A stretch of DNA of 64,000 nt from Brevibacillus brevis (GCF_001039275.2 NZ_CP030117.1:4877501-4941500), one strand, 5' to 3'. Shown: positions 55,502 to 64,000, counted from the stretch's first letter. The notes: generated by a model from the letters alone, not told the origin. Translations and numbers: made by a program.

Positions 55502-57145
55502 CTATTGTTCTTTGTATCCCCACTTGAAGTCGATGTAGCCCAACGGATCGACTGTGATGCCTTTTACCTTTTCATTTTGTACCCATGAATTGACGCTGGA
55601 GTACACACCTGTGACAGGCATTTCTTCCATCAGGATGCTCTCCGCTTCGACCAGATATTGATTACGTTTGGCCTCATCTGGCTCGGCGTACGCCTTCTTT
55701 ACCAGCTCTACGTACTTCTCGCTAAACCAGAAGGTAGAGTTGTTGGAGCTGTACTTCTCCATCATGAGCTCCAGGAAGTTGACGGAGTCGTTGTAATCTC
55801 CCGTCCAGCCTGTTCGGGAAATCATGTACTTCCCTTGCTCCTGATCGTCAAACATGACCTTCAATTCTTTGTTGATCAGCTTGACATCCACACCGAGAGA
55901 TTGCTTCCATTGAGCCTGCAACGCTTCGGCAATCTTCTTGTTCAGGTCGGAGGTATTGTAAAGATAGGTGATTTCGGGCAGCTTGGTAATGCCCGCTTCC
56001 TTCATTCCTTCTGCCAATAACTGTTTCGCCGTCTCCACATCGTTATCCTTGAAATATCCTTCTGGCTTCAGGGAGGCGGAAAGTGGGACGAAGCCCATCA
56101 AGGGCGTCTGTCCGGCCTGACCGATGTTTTCTGCGATGTCGCTGCGGTTGATCGCGTAGGCAAACGCTTTGCGGATTTTGCTATTCGTAAATGGTGGCTT
56201 CTCCGTCTGGAACAAGAGATAGTAGTTGGTGGCACGTTGCATGGTTTGCAGCTTGCCTTCGTCGCGCAACGGTCCAATGGCATCCGCAGGCAGTCCGCTA
56301 ATCGGACCGCCAGCCCAATCCAGCTCGCCGCTATTGAACAGCTCCAGCTCTGTATTGGTATCTTCAATCATGGAAAACTCGATTTCGTTAAACTTCACGA
56401 CCTCTTTGTCCCAATAGTGCTCGTTTTTGGCCAGCTCAATCTTGTTTTTATGCTCCCAATTCACCAGCTTGAACGGTCCATTGGTCACGATGGACTCGGG
56501 CTTTTTCGCCCAATCGGGATTGGACTCCACCACCTTTTGGTTGACCGGATAGTAGAAGGTCGCAAGTGTCAGGAAGTAAGGGGTGGGGTTTTCCAAGGTG
56601 ACTTGCAGCGTCTTGTCATTGACGACCTTGATGCCGACATCCTCCGCTTTCGCCTTCCCTTCGAAAAAGGCACGGGCATTTTTGATCGGATAGTACTTGT
56701 AGGCGGAGCCGCTGGCTGTCTTCGGATTGAGCACGCGCATCCAGCCGAAGGCGAAGTCTTGAGCCGTAACCGGGTCGCCATTGCTCCATTTGCTGTCGCG
56801 CAATGTAAAGGTGTACACCTTTTTGTCCTCCGATATTTGAATGTCGGATGCAACGGAATTGACTGGCTTGCCATCCTTGTCCAATCGAACAAGCCCGTCG
56901 TACAGCGAACGGATAAAGGCACCGGAAATCACATCGTTGGACATGCCTGAATCAAGTGTTTCAGGCTCCGCGGCATTCATGTGCAACGTCTGCTCTGTCG
57001 CAGGCTGCACAGTTGCCTGCTGTGCTGGCTCTGGTTGCTGCTGGTTGTCTGGTGCGGTTTGAGTCGGCGTATTGCCGCTGCTACAGCCTGCAAATAGTCC
57101 CGTAAGCAAAACGAAGAGACTTGTCATGACAACTGGTCTTTTCAT
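55502..57145 (-). CDS. Peptide ABC transporter substrate-binding lipoprotein (OppA-like)
   Basis: A 547-residue SBP_bac_5 lipoprotein. The lipobox is LFAGC with the lipidated Cys21, followed by a Gln/Pro-rich spacer and the family start LHMNAAEPETLDSGMSNDVISGAFIRSLYDGLVRLDKDGKPVNSVASDI. It is a paralogue of the lipobox-less protein at 27749-29365 (shared ending GYIDFKW/GVVDYKW). No permease is adjacent, but two cytoplasmic serine hydrolase genes follow on the same strand. GGGGGG precedes the ATG. Confidence 0.94.
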   Translation of the reverse strand: MKRPVVMTSLFVLLTGLFAGCSSGNTPTQTAPDNQQQPEPAQQATVQPATEQTLHMNAAEPETLDSGMSNDVISGAFIRSLYDGLVRLDKDGKPVNSVASDIQISEDKKVYTFTLRDSKWSNGDPVTAQDFAFGWMRVLNPKTASGSAYKYYPIKNARAFFEGKAKAEDVGIKVVNDKTLQVTLENPTPYFLTLATFYYPVNQKVVESNPDWAKKPESIVTNGPFKLVNWEHKNKIELAKNEHYWDKEVVKFNEIEFSMIEDTNTELELFNSGELDWAGGPISGLPADAIGPLRDEGKLQTMQRATNYYLLFQTEKPPFTNSKIRKAFAYAINRSDIAENIGQAGQTPLMGFVPLSASLKPEGYFKDNDVETAKQLLAEGMKEAGITKLPEITYLYNTSDLNKKIAEALQAQWKQSLGVDVKLINKELKVMFDDQEQGKYMISRTGWTGDYNDSVNFLELMMEKYSSNNSTFWFSEKYVELVKKAYAEPDEAKRNQYLVEAESILMEEMPVTGVYSSVNSWVQNEKVKGITVDPLGYIDFKWGYKEQ

Positions 57146-57306
57146 GCTGTACCCCCCTGTTTGAGTCGGATAACCGATTATTGAATAAATATTCTGCAAA
57201 TTTTATGCCATTCGTGTTTTCGGTTGTTCTTTTGTTGATTTTATTCCCTGCTGAATACTTTTATCCGAGTCGGTCCAACAAGTTTCTACCAGTAGTCTCT
57301 GTCACG

Positions 57307-57338
57307 CAAAAAAGAAGTATTCATCCTTGAATACTTCT
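57307..57338 (-). terminator. Terminator of the DUF2325 gene
   Basis: AGAAGTATTC pairs with GAATACTTCT around ATCCTT; on the minus strand it is followed by TTTTTTGCG. Confidence 0.85.
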
Positions 57339-57368
57339 ATTCATTCGCGCATATGGGGGCAGTCCTCT

Positions 57369-57650
57369 CTAGCTTATCGCTGGTTCGTACATGGCTACGG
57401 CATCACATGACCGTCGGCAAAAAACGATCGGGACGTGCTTTTGCTTCGCCAGCTTCTTTATATTTTTACTCAAGCTGTGACTCACAAAGTTAATAAAGAC
57501 AAGAACAAGCTCCGTATCAGAAGGAATCGTCGCCTTCACATCGGATTTTTTGCGACCTGATACGTGATAGACATTCTCGAATCCTTTGTTCTGCAACAAG
57601 CTCTCGATTTCTGCTACCCGATCTCCTCCTACCACAAGAACGCCTGCCAT
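57369..57650 (-). CDS. DUF2325 domain protein
   Basis: A 93-residue single-domain protein: MAGVLVVGGDRVAEIESLLQ, a central VSGRKKSDVKATIPSDTELVLVFINFVSHSLS, and KHVPIVFCRRSCDAV. These are the DUF2325 hallmarks (GG-R pattern, then D-V-hydrophobic and SCDAV-type Ser/Cys motif). Cellular role is unknown. GGAGG precedes the ATG. It lies 36 bp after the YezD-like gene on the same strand. Confidence 0.88.
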   Translation of the reverse strand: MAGVLVVGGDRVAEIESLLQNKGFENVYHVSGRKKSDVKATIPSDTELVLVFINFVSHSLSKNIKKLAKQKHVPIVFCRRSCDAVAMYEPAIS

Positions 57651-57686
57651 AGTCCTTCCTCCTCTCTTTTTTCCACGCCTTTTCTT

Positions 57687-57881
57687 CTATTTTCCGGTGC
57701 GCACTTGCGAAATCTTTGCCTCAGGCTTTTCCGCCGGGATTCTGTATTTTTCCGTTCGCTCAATTTGAACGACCTGTGAATCGTGAACCACAATATGTAT
57801 GGAGCCGTATTCCAGACCATCCAGTGCGCGCGCGATTTTCTCTAATAAGAAATCGTCTAGGCGAATCTCATTTTTTGCCAT
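57687..57881 (-). CDS. YezD-like protein (DUF2292)
   Basis: A 64-residue protein with the DUF2292 pattern LEKIARALDGLEYGSIHIVVHDSQVVQIERTEKYR. Homologues in Bacillota are often linked with sulfur metabolism genes, but nothing nearby supports that here. The ATG at 57881 is preferred over an in-frame GTG at 57890, since AGGAGGG then has a proper 9-nt spacer. It is probably cotranscribed with the DUF2325 gene. Confidence 0.88.
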   Translation of the reverse strand: MAKNEIRLDDFLLEKIARALDGLEYGSIHIVVHDSQVVQIERTEKYRIPAEKPEAKISQVRTGK

Positions 57882-57958
57882 GGGAAGCACCCTCCTATTT
57901 CGTCAAAATCAATATATATTATTCCTACCTTTTTACTTTGTTTTGTGATCTGATAATA

Positions 57959-58105
57959 CCTCTTGATCCCCATAACCGTCAATGTCAAACAGTTTGGGCA
58001 GCAAGAGGCTCTTCTCACCTCATTTTCCTTCGATTGACGGAAAGCTCCCTGCGCAACTAGACAGCTTTGGTTGTCTTTGTCCTCGCGGGAGCTTTCGGTC
58101 GACCG
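57959..58105. other. Structured intergenic region, possible leader RNA
   Basis: Between the YezD-like gene and the oligopeptide operon lie several nested complementary segments: CCTCTTG/CAAGAGG (57959-57965, 58002-58008), CCGTCAAT/ATTGACGG (57976-57983, 58033-58040), GAAAGCTCCC/GGGAGCTTTC (58040-58049, 58087-58096) and the palindrome CGGTCGACCG (58096-58105). The first two cannot both form without a pseudoknot. It would be the 5' leader of the YezD-DUF2325 transcript. No known riboswitch class was recognised. Confidence 0.45.
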
Positions 58106-58120
58106 ATCAGCTAATTATTT

Positions 58121-58177
58121 AAAAACCGATGCGCTTACTATGATATGAAAATATTACCATATGCTTCTGCTATCGGT
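58121..58177 (-). terminator. Terminator of the oligopeptide operon
   Basis: On the minus strand ACCGAT and ATCGGT form the outer stem with an inner ATATG/CATAT pair, followed by TTTTT. It lies about 40 bp beyond the last gene of the operon. Confidence 0.6.
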
Positions 58178-58217
58178 CAATGCCCCGTGCCGTTCTTCGT
58201 TCCCCCATTGATTCCGT

Positions 58218-59183
58218 TTACACCAAGTGACAGGCGACAAATCTGTCGGCGCTGACCTCGCGAAAAGCAGGCACTTCCTGTCGGCAAACGTCTTTCACAT
58301 ACGGGCAGCGCGTGTGGAATTTGCACCCTGCCGGAGGATTTGCCGGACTTGGCATGTCTCCTTGCAGGACGATGCGTTCGCGCTTTTTCTTCGGGATCGG
58401 AAGCGGCACAGAGGAGAGCAATGCTTTGGTGTACGGGTGGAGCGGCTCCAAAAACAATTCATCCCGAGGTGCCAGCTCGAGCAATGACCCCAAATACATG
58501 ACGCCGATCCTCGAGCACAGATGCTCGACGACGCTCAAATCATGCGAAATAAATAAGTACGTCAGCTTCTTTTGCTCCTGAAGATCTGCAAACAAATTGA
58601 TGATTTGGGCTTGGATCGACACATCCAGAGCAGATACTGGCTCATCCGCGACGATAAAATCAGGGTTCAACATAATGGCCCGTGCGATACCGATCCGTTG
58701 GCGCTGACCTCCCGAGAACTCATGCGGATACCGATCGACATGATACGGCGCCAACCCGCATAAAGCCATGACCTCTAAAACTCTTTCTCTGACCTCTGCT
58801 TGTGGGAGCAACCCGTGATCAAGCAGCGCTTCCCCCAGTGCCTCACCGATTCGGACCCGTGGATTCAGCGAGCTGTACGGGTCTTGAAAAATATATTGCA
58901 TCCGCGGGCGCAAAGCTCGAAGCTCTTGACGATTCAAGGCGTGCACATCGATACCCTGGAAACGGACTTCTCCCTCTGTCTTTTCCAAAAGGCGCAGAAT
59001 GGTGCGACCTGTCGTGCTTTTCCCGCTGCCGGACTCGCCGACCAGCCCGAACGTCTCCCCTTTTTGGATGGAAAAGCTGACGTCATCCACCGCTTTTACA
59101 TGGCCGATCGTCCTGCCTAAAAGCCCCCCGGTAATCGGGTAATATTTTTTCAATCGGCGCACTTCCAGCAAATTATTGTCCAC
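58218..59183 (-). CDS. Peptide ABC transporter ATPase (DppF/OppF type)
   Basis: A 321-residue ATPase: Walker A GESGSGKST, Q loop, signature FSGGQRQRIGIARAI, Walker B FIVADEPVSALD, and the C-terminal oligopeptide-specific region with CKFHTRCPYVKDVC, a cysteine motif that binds an iron-sulfur cluster in family members. The GTG start at 59183 is preceded by AGGAGGAG with a 7-nt spacer and overlaps the dppD-like gene end by 11 bases. Pairs with the 59173-60159 ATPase. Confidence 0.94.
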   Translation of the reverse strand: MDNNLLEVRRLKKYYPITGGLLGRTIGHVKAVDDVSFSIQKGETFGLVGESGSGKSTTGRTILRLLEKTEGEVRFQGIDVHALNRQELRALRPRMQYIFQDPYSSLNPRVRIGEALGEALLDHGLLPQAEVRERVLEVMALCGLAPYHVDRYPHEFSGGQRQRIGIARAIMLNPDFIVADEPVSALDVSIQAQIINLFADLQEQKKLTYLFISHDLSVVEHLCSRIGVMYLGSLLELAPRDELFLEPLHPYTKALLSSVPLPIPKKKRERIVLQGDMPSPANPPAGCKFHTRCPYVKDVCRQEVPAFREVSADRFVACHLV

Positions 59184-60159
59184 GGGCGATCTCCTCCTCA
59201 TACAGCCAGCACGCGACCTTTCTGCCGTCTCCCCCATCGCGCAAAGGTGGCTGCTTCACCCGGCAAATGTCCAAGCACTGATCACAGCGGTCAAGAAAAT
59301 AGCAGGATTCGCCGAGTGTCGTCGGATTCGGTACTTGACCAGGGATGGAATACAGCTTGGCTCTGCGTTGGTTCAACACAGGCTTGGAGCGAAGCAAGCC
59401 TTGTGTGTACGGGTGCTTCGGCTCCTCGAACAGCTCGACGACAGGAGACACCTCTACCACTTTTCCTGCGTACATCACGACGACATGATCGGCCATTTCT
59501 GCAACGACACCCAGATCATGTGTGATAAAAAGAATCGCAGTTTGGGCTTCCTCCTTGATTTTGCGCAGCAGATCGAGAATTTGCGCCTGAATGGTCACAT
59601 CCAAAGCTGTCGTCGGCTCATCAGCGATCAGCAGGCGGGGATTGCAGGATATTGCGATGGCAATCATAATGCGTTGCAGCATGCCTCCACTCAATTCATG
59701 AGGGTACGATTTGGCGATTTCTTTTGCCCGCGGGATTCCGACTAGCTCGATCAGCTCAACAGCTCGCGCTTGGGCTGCTTTTTTGCTTATGCCCTGGTGC
59801 TCCATGATCGGCTCCATGATCTGCTCACCGATGGTCAATACAGGATTGAGTGACGACATCGGCTCCTGAAAAATCATTGCCAGCTCATTGCCGCGGAGCT
59901 TGCGCATTTCTTCTTTGCTGACTTTTCGCAGATCACGGCCTGCAAACCATATCTCACCCGAAACGATACTGCCTATCGCCTCTGGGATTAATCCCATCAA
60001 TGACATGGCTGCCGCGCTTTTGCCGCAGCCTGACTCGCCTACGATGCATACGGTCTCTCCTTCATAGACGCGCAAATCGAGGGCATCGACTGCTTTGACC
60101 ACGCCTTGTTCGGACTTGAAGTAGGTACTTACATTTTTGATGTCGACTAGAGCATTCAT
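59173..60159 (-). CDS. Peptide ABC transporter ATPase (DppD/OppD type)
   Basis: A 328-residue ATPase with Walker [10 protein letters not shown] (the final Ser/Thr replaced by Ala following the lysine and serine), signature LSGGMLQR, Walker [13 protein letters not shown] and the C-terminal [14 protein letters not shown] cysteine motif. It energises peptide import with DppF. Upstream on the same strand lie the palindromic element copy 2 and the permease genes. AGGTGAG precedes the ATG. Confidence 0.94.
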   Translation of the reverse strand: MNALVDIKNVSTYFKSEQGVVKAVDALDLRVYEGETVCIVGESGCGKSAAAMSLMGLIPEAIGSIVSGEIWFAGRDLRKVSKEEMRKLRGNELAMIFQEPMSSLNPVLTIGEQIMEPIMEHQGISKKAAQARAVELIELVGIPRAKEIAKSYPHELSGGMLQRIMIAIAISCNPRLLIADEPTTALDVTIQAQILDLLRKIKEEAQTAILFITHDLGVVAEMADHVVVMYAGKVVEVSPVVELFEEPKHPYTQGLLRSKPVLNQRRAKLYSIPGQVPNPTTLGESCYFLDRCDQCLDICRVKQPPLRDGGDGRKVACWLYEEEIARGQ

Positions 60160-60206
60160 GCTTGGCTCACCTGCCTTTTCTTGTATTTGAAGGAGCTGTA
60201 GTGGAG

Positions 60207-60406
60207 AGGGAGAAGAGATTTCCAGTCTACGCTTCGGCCTACGCCCCGCAAGGGGGATTCACTGTCCGTTTCGAAAAAATGGCGGGAGCGCTTCAAACGT
60301 TGAAGTTTCGGGGAAGTAGTCCATAAGTGAAGCTGAAATTCCCCGCCATTTTTTTCGAAGCTAGGGCGGGCTCCAGAGGCGCTTGGACTGGAAATCCCTT
60401 CTCCCT
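60207..60406. repeat. Palindromic dispersed element, copy 2
   Basis: A 200-bp element bounded by near-perfect inverted repeats (60207-60227 and 60386-60406, one mismatch; core TTTCCAGTC/GACTGGAAA) with the same internal AATGGCGGG/CCCGCCATT stem as copy 1. The plus strand here matches the minus strand of 38025-38229. Beyond the arms, GGAGC-GTAGTGG also matches. It lies between the dppC-like and dppD-like genes, inside the transcript of the oligopeptide operon. The whole 60160-60469 gap contains no gene. Confidence 0.85.
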
Positions 60407-60469
60407 TCGCTGCTTCAGTATTCTCTTGAAAGTAAGTTCATGAAGGTAAAAGCAATTCAAAACACCCCT

Positions 60470-61396
60470 TCAACGCTTCTGCTTCGGGTCCAAAGCATCC
60501 CGCAGTCCATCTCCCAACAAATTAATCGAAATCACGGTAGCAAAAATAGCAATCCCAGGAGGAACCCACAGCCACGGTCTTTTCTGAAAATCGATCAACG
60601 TGTTGGCTGCATCCATCATGTTGCCCCACGTCGGTGTTGGCGGGACGACTCCGAGGCCGAAGTACGATAAGACGGATTCACTTAGAATCGCACCACCGAC
60701 GTTCAAGGTGGCAACGACTATCAAGAGCGGTGTCAGATTGGGCAGTAAATGGAAGAATAGCTTGCGTCTGTCGCGCAGACCGAGTACTTCTGCTGCTTGC
60801 ATGAATTCACTTTCACGAAGGGTGAGCATCTGGCTGCGGACCATTCGCGCCAAGCCGGGCCAGCCGATCAGACTCAGCATGACCATGACGATGTAAATGC
60901 GGTAGTCGGTCGGGATTTTCCACTCGGAGAGGACTGCGCCCATAATAAACAAGAGCGGCAGACCAGGAATGGTCATGAGCACATCTGCTACGCGCATGAT
61001 CACTTGATCGACCCACCCGCGGTAAAAGCCAGCCAGTGCACCGAGAAGGGCACCAATAGATACAGAGAGCACCATAGAGGCGATGCCGACTGTCAATGAG
61101 ATTCGGCCCGCTTGCATCAACCGCGTCAAAATGTCTCTGCCCAAGCTGTCCGTCCCGAGCCAATGGGAGAAGCTTGGCGGCTTGTTGATCATGGCCGTAT
61201 TAATCTTGCCGGATGCGTACGGAGAAAAAAACGGACCGATGAAACATACCACTGCCATGACGAGTAAAAACACAAGTCCAACCATGGCCAGACGTTTCTT
61301 TTTCAGTCGCAAAAACGCCTCGTGCCACAAGGAAGAACGCAACGCTACCTGCTCCGGTCTCGTCACCTCCGCTACTTCCCTTACCGTTGATGCCAT
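60470..61396 (-). CDS. Peptide ABC transporter permease (DppC/OppC type)
   Basis: A 308-residue permease with six helices: LAMVGLVFLLVMAVVCFIGPFFSPY at the start, then PSFSHWLGTDSLGRDILTRLMQAGRISLTVGIASMVLSVSIGALLGALAGFYRGWVD and the EAA-like loop FMQAAEVLGLRDRRKLFFHLLPNLTPLLIV. It forms the channel with the DppB-like protein. AGGAGGG precedes the ATG, 11 bp after dppB. Confidence 0.95.
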   Translation of the reverse strand: MASTVREVAEVTRPEQVALRSSLWHEAFLRLKKKRLAMVGLVFLLVMAVVCFIGPFFSPYASGKINTAMINKPPSFSHWLGTDSLGRDILTRLMQAGRISLTVGIASMVLSVSIGALLGALAGFYRGWVDQVIMRVADVLMTIPGLPLLFIMGAVLSEWKIPTDYRIYIVMVMLSLIGWPGLARMVRSQMLTLRESEFMQAAEVLGLRDRRKLFFHLLPNLTPLLIVVATLNVGGAILSESVLSYFGLGVVPPTPTWGNMMDAANTLIDFQKRPWLWVPPGIAIFATVISINLLGDGLRDALDPKQKR

Positions 61397-61407
61397 CGTT
61401 TTCCCTC

Positions 61408-62364
61408 CTATTTCAACCGAACCCGCGGGTCAGCCACTCTGTACAGCAAATCAGCAGATAAGTTTCCGATGACGGTGAGAATCGCCAGGAACATCGTAAA
61501 ACCCATCAAGAGCGGGTAGTCCCGTACAGAAAACGCCTGCATGTACAACTGCCCGACACCGGGCCAGTTAAAGATTTTTTCCGTGATGATCGCCCCACCG
61601 AACAATGCCGGCAGTTCAAAGCCTAGTAGTGTAATGGCGGGCAGGAGTGCGTTACGCAGCGCGTGCTTGTGCAGGACGACTTTTTCCTTCAGTCCTTTTG
61701 CCCGGGCCGTGCGCACGAAGTCTTGTTGAATGACCTCCAGCATGTTCGTGCGGAAATAGCGAGTCAGTGTCCCCACACTCAGCAAAGTCAGCACTGTCAC
61801 AGGCAAAAACATGTGCTGAACCACGTCCCACGCATAGGCGAGCCCTGTTTCCTTGCTTCCGATCGTCATCATGCCCCCTGCGGGAAACAGCTTGGCATCA
61901 ACGGCAAACAACTTGATAAACAGTAGTCCAACGAAAAAGACAGGCAGCGACATCGCAGCAAAAACACCGATCGTCACAAGCGCATCGAACCAGGAATGTT
62001 GCCTTGCAGCAGACAGAACTCCGATTGAGATCGCGATCAGCCACGTAAAAAAGGTGGAGGTAATCGCCAGCAAAAACGAATTCCAGATGTAATCGTTCAA
62101 TAGAGACATCACCGGCTGTTGGTATTGCAGGGAATAACCAAAATCGCCTTGGAGGGCGTTTTTCATCCAGATAAAATACCGTTCGACGACAGGCTTATCC
62201 AGCCCGTACATCGCTTTTAGCTCCAGCTTTCGTTCGGCTGTCAGCTTGGGACTCGTATCGACGAAATCACCGGGCGTTAGGGCATACAGGAAAAAAATCA
62301 AAATGGATGCGCCGAAGAGCGTCAACGCCATGTAAAATATCCTTTTTAGGAAGTAGGACGTCAT
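61408..62364 (-). CDS. Peptide ABC transporter permease (DppB/OppB type)
   Basis: A 318-residue permease with six helices, starting YFLKRIFYMALTLFGASILIFFLYALTPGDF, and the EAA loop FVRTARAKGLKEKVVLHKHALRNALLPAITLLGFELPALFGGAIITEKIFNWPGVGQL. The ATG at 62364 has AAAGGAGG upstream; the longer frame upstream spans the intercistronic terminator. It pairs with the DppC-like permease. Confidence 0.95.
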   Translation of the reverse strand: MTSYFLKRIFYMALTLFGASILIFFLYALTPGDFVDTSPKLTAERKLELKAMYGLDKPVVERYFIWMKNALQGDFGYSLQYQQPVMSLLNDYIWNSFLLAITSTFFTWLIAISIGVLSAARQHSWFDALVTIGVFAAMSLPVFFVGLLFIKLFAVDAKLFPAGGMMTIGSKETGLAYAWDVVQHMFLPVTVLTLLSVGTLTRYFRTNMLEVIQQDFVRTARAKGLKEKVVLHKHALRNALLPAITLLGFELPALFGGAIITEKIFNWPGVGQLYMQAFSVRDYPLLMGFTMFLAILTVIGNLSADLLYRVADPRVRLK

Positions 62365-62389
62365 CGTTGGCCTCCTTTCATGCTTGGGG

Positions 62390-62420
62390 AAAAAAAGAAA
62401 GCCCAGCCCCAGGGCCGGGC
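62390..62420 (-). terminator. Terminator/attenuator between binding-protein and permease genes
   Basis: On the minus strand GCCCGGCCC and GGCTGGGC pair around TGG-type loop bases and are followed by TTTCTTTTTTT. It lies between the binding-protein stop and dppB, so partial read-through would yield more binding protein than transporter. Confidence 0.8.
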
Positions 62421-62451
62421 ACAACATTCGTGAGTCAGTTACTCAAACTCG

Positions 62452-64000
62452 TTACTCGATTTTGATGCCAGGCAGGCTGGTCGAAATGCCCGTGAACGGA
62501 TTCGGCTCCAAGCCCTTGATCTTGCCGTTGTGCGCAGACAAAATTTTGCGGTAGCCGAGGAAGATGTACGGTGGGTCATCGCTCAGCTCTTTGTACAGGT
62601 CTTTGTAGATCGCTTTGCGCTTCTCGATGTCCAGTGTAGATAGACCTGCTTCCAGCAATTCGTCTACTTTGGCATTGGAGTAGCCATTCGTTCCGGTAAA
62701 TCCGCTCTTGCCCTTTTTCGTCGAGAAGGCGTCTACACCGTCATCTGGATCGATCAGCATCGTGGTCGAGAACGAAGCGAGGTCATGATCGCCTTTTTCC
62801 GTCCGTGCCAAAACGGCGTTGTAGTCCATCATTTCTGCTTCAAACTGGATGCCCAGCTCTTTGTAGTTTTCTTTGGCAATCGGGATCAGAACCTCTCCCA
62901 GTTTTCCTTTTGTCGTGTAGTAATGCACGATCAGCTTCTGTCCGTCTTTTTCACGGATGCCGTCCGCGCCCGGCTTCCAGCCCGCTTCATCCAGGAGCTG
63001 CTTCGCCTTTTCCGGATTGTAGGCGTACGGATTGACATCCTCCGTATAGGCCCACGAAACGGGACTGATCGGTACATTGGCGACTTGCGCGTATCCTTGG
63101 TAGGTCAAGTCCAGAATCTTTTGGCGATCCAGTCCGTAGATGAAGGCTTGGCGGACGCGCTTGTCTTTGAAAAATGGCTTGGAATGATTGAACTTGATGT
63201 ACGAATAGGCACTGGATGTGTACAGATTGATATTGACATATCCCAGCTCTTGCAACTGCTCAATGTTATCCGAGTTGACGGTAAAGGAGTTGTAATCCAT
63301 TTCCCCTGTCTGGATAAACTGCAATGCGTCGCCCTCTGTCGTCTTGTAAATAAAGTGCTCGACTTGCGGCTTGCCCGCGTAATAGTGCTCGTTTGCGAGA
63401 TAGCGGACTTCTTGACCAGGAATGTACGCCTCGAATTTGTAAGGTCCAGCTCCCAGAGGCTTGCCGTGCAAGGTGCGGAGATACTCCAGATTGCCTGGTT
63501 TGTACTCCTTGCCGTAGTATGCTTTGGAGAGTACCTGCCCGCCTAACAGGACAAGAGATTTGGCGTTCACTTTCTCCGTCGTGATCTGGATTGTCTGTGG
63601 ATCAATCACCTTGATTCCTTCGATCGTGTTCGCTTTGCCTTCCTTGTATTCACGACCACCTTTGATACTTGCTACAAAAATGTCCGTCTCGCCATCGTAC
63701 GTTTTGTCGTGCAGAATCGTCAGTGTAAAGGCTACATCCTCTGCCGTCAGCGGTGACCCATCACTGAATTTCAGATTCGGTCTCAGGTGGAACGTATACG
63801 TGAGCTGGTCAGGAGATACGTCCCATTTTGCTGCGAGCTTGGGTACTGGCTTCCCTGTCGCATCGACATCCACCAGTGATTCGAAGATCGCGGAGGAGAC
63901 GTTGCCATCATAGCCGTTGTGGTAAAAAAACGGGTTAAACACGCCGCCTGGCTCCGTCAGCCCCGCAATGAATGTATCGGTCCTTTTGGCGGCTGCTTCC
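62452..64000 (-). CDS. Peptide ABC transporter substrate-binding protein (partial, runs off the window)
   Basis: The reading frame is open from the right edge to the stop at 62452 (516 visible codons). The first visible residues, KRTDTFIAGLTEPGGVFNPFFYHNGYDGN, are the start of the mature domain of an SBP_bac_5 receptor; the signal peptide and lipobox lie outside the window. Further landmarks are LTYTFHLRPNLKFSDGSPLTAEDVAFTLTILHD and YAYNPEKAKQLLDEAGW. It delivers peptides to the DppB/C/D/F transporter encoded downstream. Confidence 0.95.
   Translation of the reverse strand, partial: EAAAKRTDTFIAGLTEPGGVFNPFFYHNGYDGNVSSAIFESLVDVDATGKPVPKLAAKWDVSPDQLTYTFHLRPNLKFSDGSPLTAEDVAFTLTILHDKTYDGETDIFVASIKGGREYKEGKANTIEGIKVIDPQTIQITTEKVNAKSLVLLGGQVLSKAYYGKEYKPGNLEYLRTLHGKPLGAGPYKFEAYIPGQEVRYLANEHYYAGKPQVEHFIYKTTEGDALQFIQTGEMDYNSFTVNSDNIEQLQELGYVNINLYTSSAYSYIKFNHSKPFFKDKRVRQAFIYGLDRQKILDLTYQGYAQVANVPISPVSWAYTEDVNPYAYNPEKAKQLLDEAGWKPGADGIREKDGQKLIVHYYTTKGKLGEVLIPIAKENYKELGIQFEAEMMDYNAVLARTEKGDHDLASFSTTMLIDPDDGVDAFSTKKGKSGFTGTNGYSNAKVDELLEAGLSTLDIEKRKAIYKDLYKELSDDPPYIFLGYRKILSAHNGKIKGLEPNPFTGISTSLPGIKIE

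Noticed and set aside
57891-58217. SAM (S-box) or T-box leader before the YezD-like gene
   Set aside because: Neither the S-box core nor the T-box sequence is present; only unassigned stems are visible.

Overview
The window looks like chromosomal DNA of a spore-forming Bacillota member, most likely Brevibacillus or a close Paenibacillaceae relative. This is an inference from gene content: a spore-germination permease, a SpoIIP-type amidase, cydABDC, a preQ1-riboswitch queCDEF operon, YesM/YesN-type sugar sensing, DUF4127, YezD and YmaF proteins, strong AGGAGG-type ribosome binding sites and frequent TTG/GTG starts. No rRNA, tRNA, CRISPR, phage or intact insertion sequence was seen.

Left part (1-14 kb). 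A Fur-like protein reduced to its DNA-binding half lies behind a Per-box-like site. It is followed by a divergent aldo/keto reductase and HxlR regulator, with a remnant of a second reductase. Next come a class A beta-lactamase-like hydrolase, an orphan germination permease, cutC and an asparaginase-II protein. A preQ1-I riboswitch then heads queC-queD-queE-queF, the route to 7-aminomethyl-7-deazaguanine for queuosine. A run of small or secreted genes follows: a tandem-repeat secreted protein, a truncated hemoglobin, a GNAT, a type I signal peptidase and a His-rich YmaF-like protein.

Middle (14-38 kb). cydA-cydB-cydD-cydC is tightly coupled and carries two Rex-box-like operators. Downstream are an ECF sigma factor with its DUF4367 anti-sigma partner, an EF-Tu-like beta-barrel protein, a pentapeptide-repeat protein with a Cys cluster, a four-SH3b SpoIIP-like amidase, a GNAT-RidA fusion, several very small genes, an acyl-CoA thioesterase, an OppA-like protein without a lipobox, a 970-residue WG-repeat secreted protein, an AI-2E-type permease, a 3-hydroxyisobutyrate-dehydrogenase-like enzyme, a Crp/Fnr (YeiL-like) regulator with a YdcZ transporter, and an M29 aminopeptidase.

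Right part (38-64 kb). A minus-strand locus runs from a YesM-type kinase and YesN-type regulator through a sugar-type ABC importer (binding protein, two permeases), an unassigned TIM-barrel-like protein and an FAD oxidoreductase to a secreted DUF4127 protein. This is the best candidate for an undescribed catabolic system. It is followed by GNATs, a WecA/TagO-type transferase, a DEDDh exonuclease, paired class C and class A serine hydrolases next to an OppA lipoprotein, DUF2325 and YezD genes, and a dipeptide/oligopeptide ABC operon whose binding-protein gene runs off the right edge.

The most striking non-coding signal is a roughly 200-bp palindromic element present twice (38025-38229 and 60207-60406). 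Its 20-22-bp terminal arms differ between copies yet stay complementary within each copy. One copy sits inside the oligopeptide-transport operon.
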